Positions 11,666 through 25,025 of a stretch of DNA of 64,000 bases are shown here, piece after piece; position 1 is the first letter of the stretch; each line of letters begins with the position of its first letter. The translations under genes were made by a program, and so were the position numbers. Under the pieces are notes generated by a model. It ran no database searches. It was given only the letters and a program-made list of their open reading frames with translations, and was not told the DNA's origin. Location of the stretch: assembly GCF_921293095.1 (NCBI RefSeq), contig NC_060253.1, positions 76,483,992-76,547,991 of the forward strand, read 5' to 3'. The stretch is from Ischnura elegans (taxonomy: Eukaryota; Arthropoda; Insecta; Odonata; Coenagrionidae).

Positions 11666-14600
11666 ATTTGTTCTTCTTTGTTAAATCTCAGGTCTTGAGA
11701 TTTTGGAATCTGGATCCAATCTAAAGTGGAACTACTATCTTGGATATCTCTCCATGGAATTAAAATATTCTACCCCATAGCCATTTGGACGAATAATTTG
11801 ATATGCAGACTCTATTCTGGAAAAAATAATAATTTAAACAAAAGAAAGACGGATAAAAAGTCTAAAATAAACAATGATTGAATGAATTTCCCGTTTTGAG
11901 CGTGATGGAGCAAAACATCGAATTTGTAAACACACAGTTTAGTAATACGGCAATCAAATGCAGCCTAGAAATTACGTGGGTTTAACGGCCGGGAGAGAAT
12001 TTTGATACCGGGAAAAGGATTTTGATATTTTCGGGAGTCAGTTGAAAACGCCACTTGCAGCTAAGCACCCGGTATTTGCTTCGATAAAGTTTTGAAATTG
12101 AAAAATATCTTTTTGGGCTTCCCTATCTAGCGACCCCGCTTCCCTCTTGGGGTGGTTGGAAATTTTTTCCAAACAACGTACCCACGGTCACTTTCCCCTC
12201 TTAATCTGGTCATTCTGCACATACTGGTGCCAGGAAAATTTAATATAGATTTACAAAATAGATCAAAATACATTGTGGACTCAGTAAATTTTATCCCGTA
12301 CCGAGCCGTTTTTTCTTGAACCGTGGTGGAACCCTTTCTTTGCATCTGCACCCCTGTTCTCAAGAAAACTTCGGTTTCACGATTGTCATGAACAGTTTTT
12401 CGTTACAATCGGTCCTGTCACTAAGAGTTGAGGTTCCATGAACCTTTTCTTCTGGGCCGAGCCCATCCCGGAGCAGTTCATGCAACGAAATTTCGCTGCG
12501 TTTCACAGGCCTGCTTGAGGCCGATGCGAGAGTCCGAGGAGTAGCGGATAAACAATAACCTCTTCGACAGGAGTTCCAGACGTCATATTAGTTTTGTATT
12601 TCACCAGGAATGACTCTAGAGGCTGGCGACGGATTAAGTTGTGGATAAATAGAAGTCGCTTTCTTTAAAAAAATCTAACACCGTCACCAATGAAAGCAAT
12701 TTTTAAGCGAGTCCATTCATACCAGAGGTTGAAAACCACGGAAGATATGCGAGTGCAACGACAATTCCATACAGTTTGAATATTTTTCCATTTTTTCCAA
12801 CTTTTCCTAGACCTTCCTTCCAGACTTTTATAAGAGAGAGTGATTAATAGGAAATATTTTTTGTCATTTTGATAATTAGTCACTCATAATTTTTTTTCTC
12901 AACAGGTAGTCTGTGAAAATAAAACTGATGACATATAGTAACACAGATTAGGAGTACACTTGGCCAAAAATATGGGTAATTGAGTTCTTCTTCTACTTCT
13001 AAGGCAATAGTATAACATACAGGCTCGAATATTTGGCTGTATGGCTTGAATAAAACAGACGCGGATACAAGTTAACAATATATGCTCATTTATAACTTTG
13101 AAGAAATTTTTTTCTTCGTGTTTAGGGGGTAAAATTGCCGTGTGCGAGAGTTTTTCCTGCCCCAATATATTACGAAAGGGTCATTGGGTAAATAAATGAA
13201 TACGACGACCCGACTGCATTGCATAAGCAGGTAGTGACCATGAAATTTAAATATGTCGCTCATATCCTGGAATTGGACACCTGATTTCCTACAAAACCCG
13301 AAAAAATAAAGTTTTGTCTTAATTAGCCATTAAATAGTAAAAACATTGACTAAAAGGTTAAAGATATACAATTTTCAAAAAAAAATCATGTTCTAAGAAC
13401 GGTAAGCTGTCGACTACGCTGTCAAAACTCCAAATTTACTTACGCCTAGGCCAAAAACCGCAATAGTCATGTACCAAAGATAGTCGGAATGTATGTATGT
13501 GCAACAAACGACCAGATTCACCCAGCCACCAATTTTTGATTATCATGATACCGAGTCAGTATTTTAAGATCTAGGATTTTAAGATGATCACCTTATTGAT
13601 AGCGTTTTTGGGAAATTGATTTCATTTAATATCAGCCATGTGAACTCCGTGGTCTTCAATAATGATTACTATTCTTGACAATGATGTATGAAAGTCTTGT
13701 CCTCTAAACCCTCGTTTACATGAAAATATACCGATATTCGTATATTTTGTCGTCTCAAATAAAAGAAAATGGATGTCGGATGAATTCGGGTCGAATTCAA
13801 ACGAATAATGCAGCTGCTGGCGTTTCTACGCCACTCTCCAGGGAAAGGTTAAAAAATTTATTCACGTGCACGATAGATGAAATCGATATCCAAATGAATA
13901 CAGAATCACGTAAAAAATTTCAAGAAATAAAATAAAATGTCGATAAATTCTGAAATAATAATTGTTTTTTTTTCATCGCCCCATACCCTGGAGTTTATTT
14001 GCTCTGCAGCGTTTCCGAATATAAGACTAATTAATGGAAAATTTTGACGAGTTCGACGGGAAACGTCCTATATTAATACAAAATATTCTACTAGTATGGA
14101 AACAAGTGCTTTCAAGTTAAAAATATCGTTCAGAAGATTGTTTTATGGCCATAAGTGATATGAATGTCTGTAGGAATCTCACTAAAACTTTGTTGTATAG
14201 AGTACCTAAATATTTATTAAAGCCTTCGATTCACAGTATAAACCACCGTATAGAATAAACTCATCTCTGAATTCCAAAGTTGAAGTAAAATACGCATAGT
14301 TGATATTTTTCGCTTCACTAAATTTGGATGTCAGACGTCACCAAATCATTAGCAAAATAATTGAGCCATTTCTCATGAATCGTAATCTGAAAGTGAATAG
14401 GTATCACCCAAATTGAAGTTCTAAGGTACTTGGCGATGTGAGTTAGCTAATCACAAGCCAAACCTAATGCATAGCAGCATAGAATATAAATGTATCATTT
14501 TTTCAAAACGTATATATACCGTATTTTCATTATAATAAACTACTGCTCAATGCATCGTAATCTCAAATATTAGCCCCACTTGCGGGTAATGCACGTAATC

Positions 14601-17600
14601 TAATTGTGCGCCACCATGTTTTGATTACAAATTATGATAAACAGGCGCCACCAATTGACTTGCTTTTGTGACTTAGATCAAACGCACTTTCGCGGATTAT
14701 GTGTTTGGTAAGTTAGATTTTCCAGTTATAATATATGGCGATAGATAAAACACTCCCAAAGTCTCAACGGCGTCGTAATAAACTAGAGATTAGGTTTTAC
14801 AATATAGTTACTGTAAAAATGTTAGTTGAAACACAATTCAAACATAATAATGTAAAATCAATAATCATCTGAAATTTTAATGCTGCATCAGATTATTACT
14901 CCCTCAAGCATAGGAAATGCTAAGAGCCTTTTTTCAGCTCTAATCATAAAACAAGATATGCATATCATAAAAATGAACTTTCGCATTAATTGCTAGTGAT
15001 GATTCATCGAATTGAGGACGACTTTACAATGATAATACCTGAATCGTCAAACGTGCCACATTATATTCGCCATTAGATAAATGGAATATTGAACTGGCCA
15101 TATTCACGTAAATAGACCACTAATAATATTTTGCTTTCAGCGACAATACTACGCAATATATAATAGACAGGAAGGAAGTACGGCTAACTTTCAGGGCCCG
15201 GCAAGCTCCTCGGCTTCTGAATAAATATATGCTTTTTACCGATAAAAACTAAGATTGTTACCTTTAAAAACATTTCCGAATACTGCTAAATAGACCGATT
15301 CCTTTTAAAAAAGAATCTTATTAAGACCAAATATTTGATTCATATTTTAAAAAAAGTGCCCTGAACACGGTCGTATTAGTACAGATATGATAAAAATAAG
15401 GTAGTAATTCCTTAAAAAATAGCAAAATATATGTAACATACGAAAAATGGAGAACGTGATGTGTAAAAAATGATTGAAATAGAGGACACTTAAAATTGGC
15501 ATTTTTAACCTCAAGAGTAATTAAACCAAGAGATTGAGCCCGTAAATAAATCAAAGTATACATTCATTTCGGCGAAAGCAAACCAAATTGGAATTCTTGG
15601 AATGGTAAAATCGATTTGTTTTACAATCATTCGCACTCATTAAATTTTCATCCCTTTCAGTTCACATTTCATTACCCTTTCCCATAATTGGTAATCAAAC
15701 TGTTTTTCAAAAACCTTGGAATAGTAGGACAGTCGTAAGAAAAAAATTAATTTTGATCTAGTATGAGTATGGGGTTCACTTATGTAACCTAGTTTCATTC
15801 ATATAAAACGCAAATACAAAAAAAGGGTATCGGTGAATTAGGGCGGCATTTAAAACTTAAATGGTTCAGCAGTAACACGGTGCATGGGGCTTGCATGTAA
15901 ATAAGTTTTCTACTAGGCATCGGAAAAGTCATTGCTCTACATTGCATTTATCTTAGGCAGATAGTAAGACAAGGCAGAATATAAAATGAAGAGAAAAAAT
16001 GAAATTATCTCAAACATTATCTCAGGATTTTATAATAATGATTAAAAAATAAATCTAAAAAAATGAAAATAAAAGTGGCAATAGCCGGGCAATACAATGA
16101 GTTGCGTATTCCATGTATCGTTTTTTGTGTAAAATACTTGGAAAATAAAGTAAGAACTTCGACTAAGCTTGAACGATAATTTGAGCCATCACTCTGCCGT
16201 TACTGGTAAATCTGGAGTTCTATCCTTGAGTGAAAGACTAGAGTTTTAGGAATCCTTCTACCATTGCGAGGGAATAAATGATGACGATTATTAATTTATT
16301 ATTATGAAATACCTTTTTTAAATATATATTATTAATAGTATTAATTTATTGTTAATATACTACCATTCACCATTAATCACAACACAGAGACTTCAATCAA
16401 TAAGACATTGCCTGGATTAATATTATTATAATAGAAGTAAAAAAATTCCATTGATCTGGCTATGATAGTTTAGCTAATAACTTGAAAATTAAGGAGTTGC
16501 AATCTATTTATAAAAACTATTCATATAACACCCATTTTTAAGATCATATTGGAAATGATATTGGCATCAAATAAACATCACGTGTATTCGTAAAAAGACT
16601 AATTTGAAAAAAATATTAAAACTAAAGTGCCACTGCAGTAAAATATAATCGGCTGACTTCTAAGACGAAATAAATTGATTCAAAATTTCACAAAACTGGA
16701 CTTGATAACTAGTTTGGGCAGGGATGCAGGAGTAATTTTGCGATGAAGTACGAATCTTATTCCGCATTTGCATTATTTAGTCGAAAATTAGTTAGCTTGT
16801 TAAAAACACGATTACGTTAGCTGCGATTAAAAAAAGTTTTTGAAATCCCAGTTAACCACATCGATTAGATATAAAAACTCCAGTAGCTCGTGAAGATGTG
16901 AATTTGGTCATAAAATTCGTCACCTATACGAAAGAAAAAATAGTTTTTGCGAGAATAAGGGAATTATTTTGCTTTAAAGGATAATAATACCCTTCATTAT
17001 TCCTATTTAGATTCCTGATGGTTATCAATTAAGGAAAGAAATGATAAAAGTAAAACTTAGAAAGTAGAATACTTCACTCATGGTTGATACTCTTATGATG
17101 CTTATGGATGTTGGTACCAAGTCCGAACCTCGCCAACTTCTTTGAAAATCGAAGAGTTTATTACGTTCACATCACATCAGAGTGATACTGCAGTTCAAAG
17201 TTCCTCTCAGAGGCAGAAGAATTCGGTGAAAAATATAATGCGAAAAGTGGGGAACACGGTACACAAGGTACGAGGGATTTAGTAAAGTCAATATGACGCC
17301 AACTTCGAAGCAAAACGGCTCTCTTTTCTTCTGAAGGATAAAGAAAGATGAATATAAGTTTTCCTTTGCTGCATTCAGCAAGCTTTATTCATACTAGACC
17401 AACCAACTTCGCCAATTTCGGGATCTGCTATTTATATGAATTTATGCGGGACCGCCGGAAAGAAAAATAAAACACGGAAGAGAGTTGAGAGTACGATTTC
17501 CAACGGATGAGAATTTCGCGGACAAGAATTTTTATTTTTTGACGGGGACTTCTGGGAAATTGTTCTCTGGTTACATTACTATATCAGTACCTACTCTTAA

Positions 17601-20021
17601 CCTTTGGTCTCCAAGAATTGAGCAGGTATCCCATTGCAGGATAAATATGAATTAGGAGCGCTAACAGAATACTATGACAAATGACTCCCAACAAGACGGT
17701 TGGGAATATTATTCTTTTCAGCGAAGTTTTATGTTTAATACGAACCAAAGCATATTCGACAATACCGCTGTAAGAGCTACAGTTGAAATTTAGATAAAAT
17801 CATATTTAAAAGTTTAATTTTTAAAATTCTCCTCAAATTTTCAAAATATATTTTAAATTAATTTATATTACAACCAAATAAGTCATTTAAATTTTAGAAA
17901 AAGCATTTAAAAAATCATGAAAACACCCGAATCTCACACATTGAATGTAATTATTAAATATAAGAGACGCTGGTATAATATATTTTTGGATTCATGGAAT
18001 TGATTCTTAATCATTTGACCAAAGCATTTAACATGTACGTAATCAAAGCTCGCCCAGGCTAAAATGAACACTAAATTAACACATGGAGATGCACTTACGT
18101 TCGAAAGCGAAATGACAAATGAATTTCATCAATTGTGACCGCAAAGCTTTGAAAAATGCATGAGAACCAAATTTCAAAATGGCAAAATTTCCGTACCGTA
18201 TTGAATAATATTTATTAAAAACTTTACAAATCTCCAACGGTGAAGCAACAGCTCTAAAAATTTATTTGGAACTCGTATCTATCCATACATCTATTTATCC
18301 ACATGGCTGACCATAAATTGAAGACTGCATTTATCACAAAGCTTGAGAAGCATTTTACTTAAAATGAATCAGAAACATTTTCGCAAGCCAAGAGCGTTTC
18401 TTTAATCAAATAGTATTAAGTAATTGCTGCTGGGTAAATTTATGCAACATAAAAGCATGCGGGAATTACCACTTAGTTGTTAAATGCCTACAAACGTAAT
18501 TGTCCAGCAAATGTTGAAAGAATATCTTCTTTTTTGAGTTCTTATTCATATATCCCATTTTGTACCCGCCAAACAAGTGCGTTAATGAAAAATGTCGATA
18601 AAAATGAATTTTTAAAAGTAGAAGATAATTTAAAAACCTTAGTATTTGTTGCTATGTTTTAGACGTGGTGATTAATTAATAACAATCAATTTGGGGTCTT
18701 TCAGGACATCGAGGAATTTATCACAGCTTAAAATGTTAAATTTGATTTCAGCTCGATCGGTTAAGAAATGACGAGTAGTTCATAAATAATTAATGTACCT
18801 ATGTGGTCTTTGTAAGTTTTTCTGACTATATGAACCAACAAAGAGAGAAGATATTATAGCGTTCACAAAATGTTAAAGATGATAAGAAATAACTCAAATC
18901 AAACTTATTTGTCAGGATGTTAAAATCCGCCATACTCGGAATTCTTTGCACACTCTGAAGAAGTTGAACGGGCAGGAACCACTGGAAGCTTACCGCAGTT
19001 TGGTCTGATGACAAGGACGGGTATGATATGTCAACCTCCTCGCGAAAAAGAAAAGTATTCATGGTAAGATTCCTTCGTATAAAAAATGTGGGTGAAGTCA
19101 AGCGGGAAGGGAGGCTGTCACATGTCTCTTTTACGATGTTCGAATTTGACTTCTGGCTCAGATTAACCTTTTTTTGCCTCTTTCTGTGGTCGCTTAAGCT
19201 CAAATACATCGATCCGTTCGTTTTGAAGCACCAATTCTCAGTGAAACGCAAATGTGCGACGTTCATTTATGTAATATTTATTTTCATCATGGTAATACCT
19301 GATAAATAGATGCACCAAATAAATCGTTTGTAGCCTAAATGTTTATAATGGAAATGAAAAGGATGAACCTGCGGTTGCATCTCTTGACGCATAATGCCTT
19401 TAATAAAAAAATTTACTGTTGATAATTTTTGCAGTCATTCATAGGGTGGGAAAAAGTTTTTGATTCAAGTTTATACTTCTGTTCGTTGATATTGCATAGT
19501 GTTGGAAGTTTTGAAACACGGTGCGAGATTTTAGAAGACAATCACTAAATATTTTGTAGTACAGAATCATCACACTATTAGAAGAAAAAATTAATTTCAC
19601 CTTGAAAAATAAAAAAAAGTGTGGTAGAATGGTACAATTACACAAAAATATCAATCATGGTTGTAAATACCAATATCAAGCAGTCATCAATGAAAATTCA
19701 CACACTTAAATGATTATTAGCAGATTTAAGTAGCAGTAGTAAACTGTCTCAAAGTCTGTGTTCCCGTTTTAAAGTTATCTGTATCAAATTGTTATAGCAC
19801 AAGTTGATATGACTCTCCTCATATTGACTTCATACTGCGTTTATAAGAGAATAACTTACTTCTCTTTGGGATCGTTGGATGATATATGAGGAGCTACAGT
19901 AGTTAAGAAGGTGATACTATAAACCATTCTATTTTCTATAAGCCGGTATACATCCGTTTTACCTCCACATTGAAAGTGATAGAAAAATATTGTGTGCTAA
20001 AAGAAAAATGTCGTTTGCGTT

Positions 20022-20680
20022 GAGCACTTTTCTAGATAAGACATTGAACTCACGACACCGTCACCGTCACCGCTACTACACATACGTATAGAGCACTTTT
20101 GTAGATGGGTAAAAGACTTTGGACTCGCGTCACCGTCACCGCTACTACATATATGTATAATTGTGTATATTCTGCATATACACAGTAAAGTCGTTATGTA
20201 CACAGTACTTGTGGAAGGGTACAAAACTTTAGACTCGCATCACCGTCACCGTTACCGCTGCTACATATAAATGTATAAATGTGTATTATCTACATATACA
20301 CAGTATACTCGCTATATACACAGTACTTGTGGAGGGGTACAAGCCATTAGACTCGCATCACCGTCACAATCGCCAGTCCATACTCGTGCAGGAGAGTGTA
20401 CTCGATACAAGAATAGTGAAGGTTACTACAATATAACTCAATTTATTTTTATACGTTTAATTTGAGAAGCTTATCCGAATGTTGTGCCATAAAATTAATG
20501 AACGAATGTGAAGTGTTTACAGTTACATATTGTAGAAATATAAAAAAGGAAACACGAGGAGAAAAATTTTTGATGTGAAAACTTCTTATGGCGCGTTAGG
20601 CACTTTTTCAGATTGGTAAAAATCTCTGAACTCGCGTGACCGTCACATCAAAATCGTCACCGCCTCGTTGTTAACGAAGG
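20022..20680 (+). repeat. degenerate minisatellite, about 68-118 bp units
   Basis: Units begin near 20022, 20090, 20203 and 20321, and a decayed unit lies near 20595. Each contains a (G/T)(C/T)ACTT..GTAGA or GTGGA motif, a short spacer, then ACTCGC(A/G)TCACCGTCACCG, and most continue with CTACTACATATA-type sequence. Spacing between the better-preserved third and fourth units is 118 bp, and the first pair is 68 bp apart. Nested CACCGT hexamers repeat inside the units. Open frames here are by-products of the repeat. Confidence 0.7.
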
Positions 20681-21008
20681 AGAGGGAAATAAAGACAGAA
20701 AGAGTTTTGAGTTTGCTCATTCCTCGTGTATGGAGATATATTCAGAAGCAGAAAGGATCACTACGTTTAGTGTTGACAATATTTAGTCGATTTTTTTCAT
20801 AGCAATAGTTATAAAAAATGTTTTCTTGAATTTCGGCTTGTAACTTGGCTTTTCTGAGTTTATATTCCTAATCCAGTTAAGAGCATAGGCTTCTTGTACA
20901 TTTTTTAACATTAATCAACGTCCAAAGTTTTAAAAATAAAAAGTTTTCACTTCCAACGGCAGTCCCACGACTGCCATGTTTTTTTTATTCCCGCCAACAG
21001 CTGTGCGA

Positions 21009-21179
21009 GGTAACTCAGTTACCCACAAATAAAAATTGAAGTTTTCAAAAATAAATTGAATGTAAAAAAAATAATTTTCCATCTAAATAACGACAAATTG
21101 GCTGTAATTACGAAAAATATCAAAGGGACAAAATAAAAAAATACAGCATTAACATAATTTGGAGTAACTGAGTTACCCC
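21009..21179. mobile_element. small inverted-repeat element (MITE candidate)
   Basis: The left end reads GGTAACTCAGTTACCC. The right end (21161-21179) reads GGAGTAACTGAGTTACCCC, which is near-identical to the left when reverse-complemented. The interior is about 135 bp and AT-rich, without coding capacity. The core GTAACTCAGTTAC is itself nearly palindromic, so this could instead be two separate palindromes. No convincing target-site duplication was identified. Confidence 0.4.
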
Positions 21180-23507
21180 TCATAGTCACGGAAGGGGAAT
21201 GAACAAAAAATGCTTAAAATTGTCTTCCCTGTCACCTCATGAAGTGTTGCAGATTCCTCCTCAAAAACCCTAAATAGAGAATTGTAAGAGGTAAATCGGA
21301 AATCTAATTATGCATTAACAAACAAGCTAACCCAACTAATGCAAGTAACCAAAGGAAAGTTGTATCAATGATGCTGAGATACTCACTTTCGCTGAAGGGC
21401 TGAGTCTACCACTATGTTTCCATGCCGTTCTCTCTTTAATGTTTGTAGATTCGAGCAGTGTCCTTTCGCATGCCTTTCCTATCTTGCTCCAACCTTTTTC
21501 TTCTCCCAGCGAAATAATTTTCACCTATCCGACAGCGGAAGCGTCATCTCTTCCTTCCTTCCACATTTCCTGCTGCCGTCTTCGAGCACCCATCGCCACC
21601 CACGATCGTCTTTTTTTTTCCCAACAAACGTTCTCCTGACGTGCCCTTCTTTAACCGTCCAAAAACTTTCACGAACAATTAGATGTCCAGATTAGATGTC
21701 GTGTAGGAGAATTTTTTTAAATCCCGCATCCTTTCCGGTAAACTGAAAAAGTCTGTATTGGAAAGATATTCTCGACGCAAATTTCATTACTTTTCCTCAG
21801 ACATGACTCAAACATTTTGTATAAGTATATACAGTTCCAGCAAAAAAATTTAGTGTTCTATAACAAAGTATGTAGACATAAGCCAACACGCAAGTATTAA
21901 ATTAAAATCTCATCCAAAGCACTTGCCAAGTGACACTCATGCATGCACGAAAAGATGGATTTCGTAGATTCAGCAATTACAAAATAAATGAATAAACAAG
22001 CTTAGTAAATTTTTACAGAATTTTTTATTTTGCACGGCGCGTATGGACACTAATGCGTCATTCTGTAGCACTAGCACTTTACAATTATTCGAGAATAAAG
22101 TCAGAGAATCGAAACGCTTCGTACCAAATAAAAAAGGGTTGTTTATCTTCTTTCAGCATGAACTTTAGCCAAGTGAAAGTCGAATTGATCGATTACATAA
22201 AATAAATTATCTCTAGAGTAGGGCTAAGCAATAGGTCCTGAAGGACCATATTCAAATAACTTTCATTTTATGTATTTACTTAGCCTTCGTTAGCATCGAA
22301 AGGCTTATCCTCGAAGATCTCTTTTTATCCCAAATCTCCTCTGATAAATTAAAGAATCCTGGAAAGGAAGGGATTTCTCCCCTTCATTATTTTCTTAGGC
22401 CATACACCCAGAAAGGTTTAGTATATGTGTTCCGATAACAAAAATATTGTGTCTCTAAACCTCGATCGAAGTCTTACAAACTCAGGAAAAATTAATAAAA
22501 ACTCCCTCACCCGCATAATTTTTAACGCCGTATTATACACGATAAATTAAATTAATACACATTTTAGCTAATAGCATGCATCAATGTATCTAAATCATGC
22601 ATTTCGCGTATTTTTGAGCATTAATTTATTAACCACGATTTCAACTTGAAGTACTTACTGGAATTCAGTTAATTCGAGAGGCAATACATTTTTTAATGTA
22701 TGAATTTAGGGTTCGGCACTGAAGATTTTTATAATAGTATCATGTTTACTTGAAAAAGATCGCTATTTGCTGAATACCACTTGTTGGTTGTATATATCAA
22801 ATTGAAATTGATAGATATTTAGTTAGATAGACTTATAGTTAGATATGTAGAAATATACCTATGGTAAGAGAATGGCACACTTGATAAACTTCATCAATAG
22901 AAGTGCTTGGAAGGGTCAACATAACCTATTTATTAAATATTTTTTCTCTTTCATTAATTACATGCAATAGCTTTTTATTATAAGAATTTATGCTGAGAAC
23001 ATGGTGCACTAGAATTTTAAGAAGACTTGTGAAAACGCCAAGAAAAACTTACCACCATAAATTCCCTGAATTTGAATTTAATAATTGATATCGATATGAA
23101 GTATACGGAATCTAATTAGTAAAGCACTAAAATATTTTTCCTGGTATCAATGATTTTCAAAAAATTATATTTAATCAAAATCTGGGTTCTAAACGAAAAA
23201 CGAAGTTTTTAGCGTGACCTTAAAATTCAGTGAATGATAACAAATATGATCTTATTAAAGAAGCTTTCAGTGATCTTGAAATAATAAATATTTCCTCTTT
23301 TTCTTTGAATAACCAATTTAGTTTACTACCTGAGTTCTTCAATTTTAGATCTTCAAAATTGTTTTCAGTGGATTTTTAGACTTATAACGGTTCTTGTGTT
23401 ACAGGATTAGACAAAAAATAAAAGTAATTATTTGAAAGTCATTATTCTGTGCCCACAAAGAGCTCAAGTATAAATAAAAGAAAATCTTCGATGACGTGGT
23501 CGTAGTT

Positions 23508-23542
23508 TATGCCTAGATTATCTTATAGATAACCTAGGCATA
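23508..23542. repeat. 15-bp-stem hairpin
   Basis: The arms TATGCCTAGATTATC (23508-23522) and GATAACCTAGGCATA (23528-23542) pair with a single mismatch around a 5-nt loop, TTATA. The hairpin is within the last Pdfr intron. It is too short on its own to call a microRNA. Confidence 0.6.
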
Positions 23543-24239
23543 GTGTTTTCACAACTAAAATAACAAAAACGGGCGACAATTTTCGTTGCACCCCTAGAAA
23601 AATAATTTTTATGGTCAGGTGTAAAAAAGATCTGGAAATCAAAGAACCTATCAACTCTTTAGATAATTGTCTATAAATAACTGAGAAGAGTGATTAATGA
23701 GAATAATATGAGATTTTGTTTCGCACTAATCAGGAAACAACACAACTTATCAGGAAAGAGTGTGTGTGTGTATATATGTGTTTTTCTAACCACAAATGCA
23801 ATTTGGAGTGCACTGTCAGTTTGCCCGAGAAAATTTCTCATACTTTCGTATTATTACAATTACTGTATTACAGCCATATAAAAAAGTCACTAGAAGAATT
23901 TTCAGTGCTGTTAAAGCTCTGAGGTGAAAACGTCGACTGGAATGACGTAATTTCTTTTCTGTGTCATCATGAAAGTTATTAAGCATGAAAAAATAGGTTA
24001 ATGGTAAGGCCCAATTTTTTTATCTTAAAGAACGCTCAACCTTATATCCACCCAAATAAATAGCCTTTGAGACAAAAATTACTTTTTCACGGTAATTAAT
24101 TTTTGGAGAAGAAAGAAAACACTACCAAAACCAGGAAGTTTTTCTTCTCGCAAACACAGAGTAGAATGAGAATTGAAAAAACCTATTCTCACGTCAATTT
24201 ATCATCCAAGAATTTTCGCTCAGTTACCTCCTGTTTTTT

Positions 24240-24720
24240 GACCATAAATGCAAACCAGGAATGTCTGCAATGTCAGCTTACCCTGTGGAATTAGGTTTTC
24301 CCTAAGTTTTGTTGTAGGAATTCCGGTGAGAGACAAAATGACGTTCCTTTGCAAAATTTTAGATGAATTCTCATATTCTAAGCCATTATATTATGTCAAC
24401 ATAAGCAGAAACGTAAATGACGTAAATCTTTCTTTTCCAATGAAATAACGCTTCGAATTCACTTAGGCATTGATTTAAAAGGTACTTCAATGCCACTAAT
24501 CGAGATGTTTTACTTATATTATAATATTAAGATTCAATTATCCAAAGGAGTTCAAAAGTCATCAAGGAGGCTAACGCAGAATTTTGATGCCGATTATTGG
24601 AATACAACTGCAAATTCCGAGCCAGTTTTTCAAGCATCCTTCGAGGAAGGCCAGAAAAAGATCAAAACTCGAATGAGTTGCACGAACAGCGTTTAATTTA
24701 TAACCCGAGCCTGATTAACA
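24240..24720. repeat. intronic repeat unit, copy 1
   Basis: This block is similar to 29770-30270. Both contain, in order, TTCTAAGCC/TTCCAAGCC, AAATCTTTCTTTTCCAATG, GGCATTGAT/GGCATTAAT, ACTTCAATGCCACT, a CAAGCATxC block, ATGAGT..CACGAACAGC or CATGAACAGC, and CxGAGAAAAT. Its first 90 bp, with GTCTGCAATG and TTTTCCCTAAGTTTTG.TGTAGGAATTC, reappear at 24750-24835 directly against the end of the TM6-TM7 exon. That pattern indicates a partial tandem duplication. No protein similarity was recognised. Confidence 0.65.
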
Positions 24721-24841
24721 TATTACTTCATAATCGGAACTGAGAAAATAATGCAAACCAGTACCGTCTGCACTGCCAATTTACCTATGAGAATAATATT
24801 TTCCCTAGGTTTTGCTGTAGGAATTCGAGGGAGATACTAAC

Positions 24842-25025
24842 CTCTCCGTTGAGGAAGCAGTAGAGGAATGCGATGAATAGGCCTTGGAAGGATGTGAGGA
24901 AATGAGTGCCATAGGACCACAGGGCGAATTCCCAAGCCGCACGGTCCAAAGGAGCATCCGCCATGTTCACCACGTTTGTGATTCCTAGCAGAGGCAACAG
25001 GACGAGGGCTGCCCGTACCGCTTTC
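24842..25025 (-). CDS. Pdfr: Pdfr exon: TM6, third extracellular loop, TM7
   Basis: The acceptor TACTCTAG precedes G AAA GCG. The first base completes the split Arg codon AG|G, and the exon ends in phase 0 at GGA GAG before donor GTTAGT. It encodes KAVRAALVLLPLLG (TM6), a short third extracellular loop with NMADAPLDRAAWEF, and the TM7 segment WSYGTHFLTSFQGLFIAFLY followed by CFLNGE. The Q-G-x-x-[IV]-A-x-x-Y-C-F-L-N-G-E-V signature is the classic end of TM7 in secretin-family receptors. WSYGTHFLTSFQG is nearly identical to the fruit-fly PDF receptor as I recall it. If the donor is not used, the frame reads 18 more residues to a stop at 24785, giving a receptor without the long tail. This is one of the two most diagnostic exons in the window. 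Confidence 0.95.

Larger units (their letters stand above)
10852..24841 (-). other. Pdfr: Pdfr last intron, about 14 kb
   Basis: In gene orientation this intron starts GTTAGT and ends TTTCTCACAG. It interrupts the gene exactly between the TM7 end (NGE) and the cytoplasmic tail, in phase 0. It holds a tRNA-derived SINE near the tail exon, a degenerate minisatellite, a small inverted-repeat element, a foldback at 23.5 kb, and a tandemly repeated segment next to the donor. No further exon could be supported. A first intron this far downstream and this long leaves room for alternative terminal exons, but I could not recognise any. Confidence 0.8.
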
